Assembly: GCA_021793935.1 (NCBI GenBank) | Contig: JAJYRV010000168.1 | Span: 1 to 5,229, forward strand | Direction of reading: 5' to 3' | DNA from: Actinomycetes bacterium | GTDB taxonomy: Bacteria > Actinomycetota > Actinomycetes > Actinomycetales > Beutenbergiaceae | Length of the DNA stretch: 5,229 nt | Shown here: one piece after another, positions 1 through 5,229 of the stretch | How positions within the stretch are numbered: position 1 is the first letter of the stretch | Layout: every line of letters begins with the position of its first letter | The notes under the pieces: generated by a model | What the model saw: the letters and a program-made list of their open reading frames with translations, nothing else | Databases searched by the model: none | Told to the model about the DNA's origin: nothing | Translations under genes and position numbers: made by a program

Positions 1-835
1 TCGGCAGCCCCGTGGCCATCGATTTCTTCGAGCCGCACATGAGGAGCGCGATGCGGTCGCCGACGTCGAGGCCGATGAGTTTCCCGCCCCACCAGGTGAG
101 TGCGAGGACGACGGCGACGAGGATCACCGAGATCACGCCGACGCCGACGAGCATCCATCCCGAGACGGTGCTCCACACTCCGGCGTCGGTGGCGCTCACG
201 ACGGAGACGAACACGACGGCGAGGATCGTTCCCTTATCCCACAGGCCGGTGAGTTTCTTGTGCCGGCGCACCCAGTCGCCCGTCCAGCGCTGGAAGACCT
301 GCCCGATGATGAAGGGGAGCAGGAGCAGGATGAGGATGTCGCGGATGTTCGTCCAGCCCATGGAGCCGGACGCGCCCATGAGCCAGAGCACGAGCAGTGG
401 GGTGGCGATCATGCCGATGAGGTTGGAAACGGTGGCGGCGGTGCTCACGCCGGCGATGTTGCCGCGGGCCACGGAGACGAACGCGATCGAGGATTGCACC
501 GTGGAGGGCAGCAGCGTGACGTAGAGCAGGCCCGCCGCGAGGGTCGCCCCGAGGAAGGGGGTGGTGAGGAACTGCGTGAGCAGGCCGAGCGCGGGGAACA
601 CGAGGAAGGTCGCCGCGATGATCGCCCCCTGCAGCCGGAAGTTCTTCATCCCGTCGATGACCTCACCGGTGGACAGGCGCGAACCGTAGAGGAGGAAGAG
701 GATGAAGATCCCAACGTTGGAAACCTGCGTGATCGGGCCGATGGCGTCGTGCGGAATCGGGAGGACGAGGCCAAGGATCATCATCACGATGATCCCGATC
801 ATGAACGGATCAGCGATTCTTTTCAGAGCACTCAC
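1..835 (-). CDS. YfeH-type bile acid:sodium symporter family transporter, 3' end cut by window edge
   Basis: An integral membrane protein of the bile acid:sodium symporter (BASS) superfamily, in the SBF-like/YfeH branch. The reading frame starts at GTG 835 and is open to base 2, giving 278 codons; members are usually about 320-340 residues, so the C-terminal 50 or so are missing. I see about eight hydrophobic segments, near residues 10-27, 34-51, 67-86, 95-112, 127-153, 164-180, 202-217 and 227-248. Two family blocks are clear: LLPSTVQSSIAF (108-119), followed by VARGN (122-126), and CGSKKSM (267-273) in the late conserved helix region. The GTG start puts a short basic stretch and DPF directly before the first helix, as in relatives. 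The Shine-Dalgarno match is weak (AGG about 12 bases upstream). The gene follows the carboxyltransferase gene on the same strand after 114 bases. The substrate is unknown for this branch; an organic anion used by the adjacent enzymes is an inference. Confidence 0.88.
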   Translation of the reverse strand, partial: MSALKRIADPFMIGIIVMMILGLVLPIPHDAIGPITQVSNVGIFILFLLYGSRLSTGEVIDGMKNFRLQGAIIAATFLVFPALGLLTQFLTTPFLGATLAAGLLYVTLLPSTVQSSIAFVSVARGNIAGVSTAATVSNLIGMIATPLLVLWLMGASGSMGWTNIRDILILLLLPFIIGQVFQRWTGDWVRRHKKLTGLWDKGTILAVVFVSVVSATDAGVWSTVSGWMLVGVGVISVILVAVVLALTWWGGKLIGLDVGDRIALLMCGSKKSMATGLP

Positions 836-949
836 TGCCCGTACGCTACCTGCTTTGCGCTGCTTCTCTCCACCGCGCCTCCCGGAGCGTGCCGGTTCGC
901 TGCCCCGAGCCGAGCCTGGCGCCCCGCGGGGGCCGGCCGCCTCGCGCGC
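836..949 (-). other. Intergenic gap between carboxyltransferase and transporter genes
   Basis: This 114-base gap is very GC-rich. It holds a 10-base perfect palindrome (CCCCGCGGGG, 922-931) with no T-rich tract after it on the minus strand, so it is not a convincing intrinsic terminator. I found no clear -10/-35 promoter. The transporter could be read from the upstream operon or from an unrecognised local promoter. Confidence 0.4.
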
Positions 950-2401
950 TCACGCCCCAGGCAGCGACCCGGACTTCAGCTCCCGCAACCAATGACTCAC
1001 TTCGGCGGCGACGGCGCGGGCGAGGTCGCGGGGAGTGTCGTTGTCGAACTCGGCGATGATGTGGCGCACCACCCCGGCCCGCCTGAGGTCGAGGGAGGAG
1101 ACCTGCTGTTGCTCGGCGATCTCGGCGGCGGCGTCGGCGTTGCCGTACATGATCGCGCTCGCGCCCTCGGGCGGCAGCGGCGAGAGCCAACTGTGTTGGG
1201 CGGCGACGGTGACGTCGGCGGGTAGCAGCGCGAGCGCTCCCCCACCCGTACCCGGACCAAGGAGAACCGAGACGCTGGGGACGGTCAGGGTCGACATGGT
1301 CGCGATGCACCGGGCGATCTCCCCCGCCATCGCCCCTTCTTCGGCGTTCGCCGAGAGTTCTGCCCCGGGGGTGTCGATGACGGTGACGAGGGGCAGACTG
1401 AGTTCTTCGGCGAGTTTCATCCCGCGCCGGGCCTCCCGGAGCGCGGCCGGCCCCATGGGCGCCTCGGGGGTCTGGGCGATCTTGTCTTGCCCGACGACGA
1501 CGCACGGCACGCCGTCGAGACGCGCGAGCGCGACGAGTATCGCGGTGTCGCGTTCGCCTTCGCCGGTTCCCTGCAGCCGCAGCGTGATGTCGCTGGCGAG
1601 GCGCAGGATGTCGCGTACGCCCGCGCGTTTCCCCGAGCGGGTGCGGGAGATGCTGTCCCACACGTCGTCCTCGAGCGTGCCCAGGTCGATCTTCGGGCGG
1701 CGCTCGATGCGGGGTTCGATCATCGGGTCGCAGAAGAGTTTCAGCGCATCGTCGAAGACCGCTGGCAGCTGTTTCATCGGCACGACCGCGTCGATGATTC
1801 CACGGGCGGCGAGGTTCTCGCTCGTCTGCACCCCCGTGGGGAACGGTTCGCCGGTGACGACTTCGTAGACCTTCGGCCCGAGGAAGCCGACGAGGGCGTC
1901 GGGTTCGGCGACGGTCACGTGCCCGAGTGATCCCCAGGACGCGAACACGCCGCCGGTGGTCGGGTGCCGCAGGTGCACGAGGTAGGGCACGCCGGCGGCC
2001 CGGTGGTCCATGATCGCGCGAGAAATGTCGATCATCTTGACGAACGCGGGCGTTCCCTCCTGCATCCGAGTGCCGCCGGAGGCGGTGGAGGCGACGAGCG
2101 GAACGCGCTCCGCGGTGGCGCGCCGAACGGCCCTCTCGATCCGGTTCGCGGCGTCGCGGCCGATGGAACCGGCCAAGAATCGGAACTCCCCGACGATGAA
2201 AGCGACCCGTCGCCCGTGCACGGTGCCCTGCCCGGTGAGCACCGATTCGTCGCAGCCGCTGCGCTCCCGGGCCCTGCGCAGTTCTTCCTGGTACTGCGGC
2301 GAATAGCCCGAGATGTCGATCGGTTCGTCCCAGGATTCCACGGAGCCGTCGTCGAAGAACTCCTCGATGAGTTCCCGCGCTGCCAGCCACCTCGTGCTCA
2401 C
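950..2401 (-). CDS. accDA: Fused beta-alpha biotin-dependent carboxyltransferase (AccD-AccA type, AccD3-like)
   Basis: A 483-residue carboxyltransferase expected to move CO2 from carboxybiotin to an acceptor, classically acetyl-CoA, in the cytoplasm. The N-terminal half resembles AccD: ARELIEEFFDDGS (8-20), SGGTRMQEG (108-116), PTTGGVFASWG (147-157) and AEPDALVGFLGPKVYE (165-180). The C-terminal half resembles AccA: IDTPGAELSANAEEGA (342-357), GPGTGGGALALLPAD (382-396) and LPPEGASAIMY (409-419). Both crotonase-fold halves thus appear intact. The N-terminal zinc ribbon of E. coli AccD is absent, since there is no CxxC pair. The architecture matches M. tuberculosis AccD3 (about 495 residues). 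The GTG start at 2401 is forced: an in-frame TGA, the stop of the upstream allG gene, lies one codon before it. The function needs a biotin carboxylase and carrier protein, and neither is in the window. The acceptor may be acetyl-CoA (a housekeeping role), or, given the neighbours, a product of the FdrA/AllG enzyme; the latter is inference. The gene symbol describes architecture only. Confidence 0.92.
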   Translation of the reverse strand: MSTRWLAARELIEEFFDDGSVESWDEPIDISGYSPQYQEELRRARERSGCDESVLTGQGTVHGRRVAFIVGEFRFLAGSIGRDAANRIERAVRRATAERVPLVASTASGGTRMQEGTPAFVKMIDISRAIMDHRAAGVPYLVHLRHPTTGGVFASWGSLGHVTVAEPDALVGFLGPKVYEVVTGEPFPTGVQTSENLAARGIIDAVVPMKQLPAVFDDALKLFCDPMIEPRIERRPKIDLGTLEDDVWDSISRTRSGKRAGVRDILRLASDITLRLQGTGEGERDTAILVALARLDGVPCVVVGQDKIAQTPEAPMGPAALREARRGMKLAEELSLPLVTVIDTPGAELSANAEEGAMAGEIARCIATMSTLTVPSVSVLLGPGTGGGALALLPADVTVAAQHSWLSPLPPEGASAIMYGNADAAAEIAEQQQVSSLDLRRAGVVRHIIAEFDNDTPRDLARAVAAEVSHWLRELKSGSLPGA

Positions 2402-2404
2402 CCC

Positions 2405-3817
2405 TCAGCCCGCCCGGCCGCGGTCCCGCGTGCGCTGGGCGAGGGCCGCGAGCGCCTTGGGGAAGATATTTGCCGGCGGCGTGACCAATCCCGCGCCCAC
2501 CTGGCCGGTACCGGCCACGGCCCCGGCCATGCCGGTGTTGATCTGCGGCAGGATCGAGGTGCGGCAGACCTTGGTGACGTCGATCCCCGTGGGCGCGCCC
2601 ATGAAGTCGAGGACGGGTATCGACCAGCGGTCATTGCTCCCGAGCGTGATCTCGTTCATCCGCCGGGTTGTCGCGAGGGCGTCGGGAACCGTTCCGCCGA
2701 CGAACCGCACGATCGCCGGCGCGGTCGCCATCGCGAACCCGCCGATTCCCGCGGTCTCCGTGATCGCCGAATCGCCGATGTCCGGGTTGGCGTCTTCGGG
2801 CCCGTAGTCCCCCAGGAAGAGTCCCTCGGCGATCTGGGCGGGGCCGGTGAACCACTCGTCCCCCGTACCGGCGGTCTGGATACCGAACTCGGTTCCGTTC
2901 CGCGCCATCGCGACCACCATCGTGGACCCCTCGATGTTGCGCGCCGCGTCGAGGGCGAGTTTGCACGCGGGCATCGCGAGGTTGAGGAAGAAGTGGTCGT
3001 TGCCGCCGATGAAGGAGAACACTCGGGCGACGTCGGCGGAGTCGAGTCCGGATTGCACGAGCGCCGGCGCGAGATCACGCAGGACCATGAGCGTCCCGGC
3101 GCGGTTGCGGTTGTGCGCTTCATCCCCCATCTGCAGCATCTGCCCGAGGATCGAGGTGACGTTGATCGGTTCGGAGCCGCGGGTCGCCGCGGCGAGCGCC
3201 GGCCCCAACACCTCGGACATCCACCGCAAGCGCTCCAGCACCTCTGGGGCGTACGCCCCGTACCGCAACACCTTCCCGAGCCCTTCGTTCAAGCTGCAGT
3301 AGGTGCGGCGGCCGTCGGTCGGGTCTTCGATCACCCACATCCACATCGACGGCGATACCACCCCCGCCATCGGCCCCACCGCCGAGCGGTGGTGGCAGGG
3401 CTCCAGGGTGACGTTCGAGCCGGAGGCGAACAGAGCCTCGGCATCCTCGGGATCCTCAACGAGCCCCTCGAGTGCCGCGGCCCCCAGGAGCGCGCCGCGC
3501 ATCGGGCCGGAGGCGTTCTCCCACGACAGCGGCGGGCCGGCGTGGAGGAACTCTCCCTTCTGGAGCCCGAGTACTTCGCTCGCCGGTGCGACGTCGACGA
3601 GGTTGCCCTGCACCCCGAGATAAGCGGCGAGGGCCTTCTCGTTGGCCTCCACCCGCAGCGGATCCATCGCGACGGTCGCGAGGTCGGCTTCGGTGCCGGC
3701 CATGGGCGGGCGCCAGTCCACCCGCGTCACATCGACCGCCTGGTGATCGAGAGCGTCGGCGAAGATGCTCACTCCGGTGGAGACGACGCCGCTAGATGCG
3801 TCAAATGTTGAGGTCAT
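2405..3817 (-). CDS. allG: DUF1116 family protein, AllG (YlbE) homologue, carbamoyltransferase subunit
   Basis: A complete 470-residue DUF1116 protein, somewhat longer than E. coli YlbE/AllG (about 420 residues as I recall). In E. coli it works with FdrA (AllF) and YlbF (AllH) as oxamate carbamoyltransferase in allantoin breakdown. Family blocks are seen throughout: VDWRPP (33-38), LHAGPP (91-96), CHHRSAVGPMAG (141-152), LNEGLGKVLR (176-185), MGDEAHNRN (230-238), GGNDHFFLN (271-279), MARNGTEFGIQ (304-314), GDSAITETAGIGGFAM (348-363) and GQVGAGLVTPP (438-448). The His-rich, Asp/Glu-rich and Asn-rich blocks are candidate active-site residues, by inference. There is no signal peptide or membrane segment, so it is probably cytoplasmic. 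The ATG start shares its A with the fdrA stop codon (TGATG) and has GAAGG six bases upstream, indicating translational coupling. The carboxyltransferase gene starts after a 3-base gap. The family call is firm; the exact substrate, oxalurate/oxamate or another carbamoyl or acyl compound, is not. Confidence 0.93.
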   Translation of the reverse strand: MTSTFDASSGVVSTGVSIFADALDHQAVDVTRVDWRPPMAGTEADLATVAMDPLRVEANEKALAAYLGVQGNLVDVAPASEVLGLQKGEFLHAGPPLSWENASGPMRGALLGAAALEGLVEDPEDAEALFASGSNVTLEPCHHRSAVGPMAGVVSPSMWMWVIEDPTDGRRTYCSLNEGLGKVLRYGAYAPEVLERLRWMSEVLGPALAAATRGSEPINVTSILGQMLQMGDEAHNRNRAGTLMVLRDLAPALVQSGLDSADVARVFSFIGGNDHFFLNLAMPACKLALDAARNIEGSTMVVAMARNGTEFGIQTAGTGDEWFTGPAQIAEGLFLGDYGPEDANPDIGDSAITETAGIGGFAMATAPAIVRFVGGTVPDALATTRRMNEITLGSNDRWSIPVLDFMGAPTGIDVTKVCRTSILPQINTGMAGAVAGTGQVGAGLVTPPANIFPKALAALAQRTRDRGRAG

Positions 3818-5229
3818 CAGACACCTTCAATCAGTGAAATCGCCCGGCGGGTCGCCTGAGCGTTGGACAGGTGGACTTCCGCGCCCGCATCGGCGAGCGC
3901 CTGAGCCTGGCGGTCGAGGCCCTGGGGGTCCCCGGAGGTTCCGATGCAGGAGACGACGATCGCCAGTTCGCGCCCGCCCTCACGCGCCGCGCTGATCGCC
4001 TCGCGGATCGCCGGGGCGATCGTGGCGGCGGGATCGGCGTCGGCCCCGTGACCGAGCACCACGTCGAGCAGCACGCACCCGACCTCGGGATCGGCGCTCA
4101 CCCTCCGCAGGTGCTGCAGGCGGATCGTGGGTTCGATCATCGGGTGCGGGCGACCTTGGGTCATTTCATCGGAGCCGAAATCGATCATCACCGTGCCGCC
4201 CGCGTCCAGTGTGGAATCAAGCCGCCGGTCCTCGTTGAGGGGGATGTTGCTCCACACCGGCCCGAGCACGGATTGTGCGAGAAGCATCGATTCGTCGCAT
4301 AGGGTTCCCCCGGCGAACAGTCCGCGCAGGCGGCCACCCCTGCCCCCGCTCGCCTCTCCCCACACCGGCCACTGCCCCGCCTCGCGCCCGAGCGCCGCGA
4401 CGATCTTCTCTGCTGCCTGCGTCAGATCGGGCTGCCCGTCGCCGAGTAGCGCGAACTCAACAGGGGTGGAGAGGGATTCTGCGTATTTCTGCAGGTCCTT
4501 CGCCACCTCCTTCGCGGGCGGCTTTGAGACGACGACGATGAGTTCGGTGTCCGGGTCCTCATCGAGGCGGCGCATCGCGTGCAACGTGGAGGTGCCGCGC
4601 ACCTCCGCGCTGAGGTCGCGCCCGCCGACTCCGAGGGCAGCGCTCACCCCCACCTCCGCATAGTCGAGCAGTGCGAGCAACTGCTGGCACCCGGTGCCCG
4701 ATGCGGCGACGATGCCGACCGGGCCGGGGCGCACCGTGTTGGCGAAGCCGAGGCCGACTCCCTCCACGACCGCGGTTCCGCAATCGGGACCCATCACGAG
4801 CAGGTCTTGCTTGGCGGCATAGTTCTTTAACGTGACTTCTTCCGCCAGGGGAACGTTATCGGAGAAGATCATCACGTCCTGCCCGGCCTCGAGAGCATCC
4901 ATCGCTTCAACCGTTGCCGATGGGCCCGGCACGGAGACGAGCGCCAACCCCGCCCGGGTGATGCTCAGGCCCCGGCCGGTGGTGCGCGGCGGTTCGGTAA
5001 CTTCTCCGGCGGCGCCGCTGGGTTGCCGGCGCGTGGCCTCGATCGCCCGATCGACCGCGGCGAGGGCCGCCTCGATCCGGTCGCTCGAGGTGAGGCGCAG
5101 GGCGATGATCATGTCGTTCCCGGTCGCTTCTGGCACGGAGAACCCCATGCCTTGGATCACGTCAATATTGAGCTCGGTGGCCATCGCGACCTGCGCGGCG
5201 AGCACTCCGTCGATGCGTGCCACGTCTTT
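3817..5229 (-). CDS. fdrA: FdrA family protein (AllF-like, succinyl-CoA synthetase related), 5' end cut by window edge
   Basis: The frame is open from the right edge to TGA at 3817-3819, showing 470 residues. E. coli FdrA has about 555, and by recalled alignment roughly 40 N-terminal residues are missing here. The GTG at 5223 falls inside the family block ending GVLAAQVAMATELN, so it is an internal valine codon and not the start. Numbering from the edge, a Rossmann-type CoA-binding region carries SVPGPSA (99-105), MGPDCGT (146-152), AASGTG (175-180), GVGGRDLS (200-207) and VSKPP (234-238). A C-terminal ligase-like domain carries FAGGTL (305-310), GRPHPMI (359-365) and GHGADADPA (393-401). Unlike SucD, I see no GHAGA phosphohistidine motif after the VSKPP region, and there is no ATP-grasp domain in the visible part. 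In E. coli FdrA (AllF) is a subunit of oxamate carbamoyltransferase with AllG and AllH. It is the first visible gene of the coupled fdrA-allG-carboxyltransferase set. Family assignment is strong; the reaction here is inferred. Confidence 0.93.
   Translation of the reverse strand, partial: KDVARIDGVLAAQVAMATELNIDVIQGMGFSVPEATGNDMIIALRLTSSDRIEAALAAVDRAIEATRRQPSGAAGEVTEPPRTTGRGLSITRAGLALVSVPGPSATVEAMDALEAGQDVMIFSDNVPLAEEVTLKNYAAKQDLLVMGPDCGTAVVEGVGLGFANTVRPGPVGIVAASGTGCQQLLALLDYAEVGVSAALGVGGRDLSAEVRGTSTLHAMRRLDEDPDTELIVVVSKPPAKEVAKDLQKYAESLSTPVEFALLGDGQPDLTQAAEKIVAALGREAGQWPVWGEASGGRGGRLRGLFAGGTLCDESMLLAQSVLGPVWSNIPLNEDRRLDSTLDAGGTVMIDFGSDEMTQGRPHPMIEPTIRLQHLRRVSADPEVGCVLLDVVLGHGADADPAATIAPAIREAISAAREGGRELAIVVSCIGTSGDPQGLDRQAQALADAGAEVHLSNAQATRRAISLIEGV
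3824..3828 (-). promoter_or_regulatory. Ribosome binding site of allG inside the fdrA 3' end
   Basis: GAAGG lies six bases before the allG ATG, within the last codons of fdrA. It supports the ATG at 3817 as the true start, and with the one-base TGATG overlap it suggests that ribosomes finishing fdrA reinitiate on allG. Confidence 0.7.

Noticed and set aside
922..931. GC palindrome after the carboxyltransferase gene as an intrinsic terminator
   Set aside because: The stem is short, leaves almost no loop and is not followed by a T-run on the minus strand. Such palindromes are expected by chance in sequence this GC-rich.
12..1225. Plus-strand open readings across the transporter gene and the intergenic gap
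   Set aside because: They are antisense to a frame with clear transmembrane segments and YfeH motifs, and their products look like random high-GC translation.
846..2390. A 514-codon minus-strand open reading overlapping the carboxyltransferase in another frame
   Set aside because: The translation is Arg-rich and repetitive with no motifs, while the overlapping frame encodes a complete AccD-AccA protein.
1964..3811. A 615-codon open reading on the plus strand, antisense to allG and part of the carboxyltransferase gene
   Set aside because: It lies opposite genes with clear family motifs, and its translation is low-complexity, rich in Arg, Gly, His and Asp, with no recognisable domain. It is a typical high-GC antisense shadow.
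5221..5223. GTG at 5223 as the start codon of fdrA
   Set aside because: The frame continues to the window edge and the family's conserved N-terminal block spans this codon, so the gene begins outside the window.

Overview
This 5.2 kb window has very high GC. It is read almost entirely from the minus strand, with tightly packed genes, GTG starts and a strong G/C preference at third codon positions. Together with a fused beta-alpha carboxyltransferase resembling mycobacterial AccD3, this points to an actinobacterium. The species cannot be named from the sequence alone.

Layout, in the direction of transcription (right to left): (1) the 3' part of an fdrA gene, running off the right edge; its protein is related to the succinyl-CoA synthetase family. 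(2) A complete DUF1116 gene (ylbE, now allG in E. coli), whose ATG shares one base with the fdrA stop codon. (3) A complete 483-residue biotin-dependent carboxyltransferase carrying AccD-like and AccA-like domains in one chain; its GTG start lies one codon after the allG stop, in the same reading frame. (4) After a 114-base gap, the first 278 codons of a YfeH-type member of the bile acid:sodium symporter superfamily, running off the left edge. Genes 1 to 3 look like one translationally coupled operon. Gene 4 is probably co-transcribed, but this is less certain.

In E. coli, FdrA (AllF) and YlbE (AllG), with YlbF (AllH, DUF2877), form oxamate carbamoyltransferase. That enzyme converts oxalurate to oxamate and carbamoyl phosphate at the end of anaerobic allantoin breakdown. 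Here the two large subunits are kept, but the next gene is a biotin-type carboxyltransferase rather than a DUF2877 gene, and a transporter follows. The unusual point is this pairing of an FdrA/AllG transferase core with a carboxyl-transfer enzyme. It may be a catabolic module for a ureido, carbamoyl or amide compound, or for an acyl substrate, that uses carboxybiotin chemistry. No biotin carboxylase, biotin carrier protein or DUF2877 gene is visible, so the rest of the module, if it exists, must lie outside the window.

I saw no RNA genes, mobile elements, CRISPR arrays, convincing promoters or strong terminators. The long plus-strand and alternative-frame open readings are shadows of the high-GC genes.
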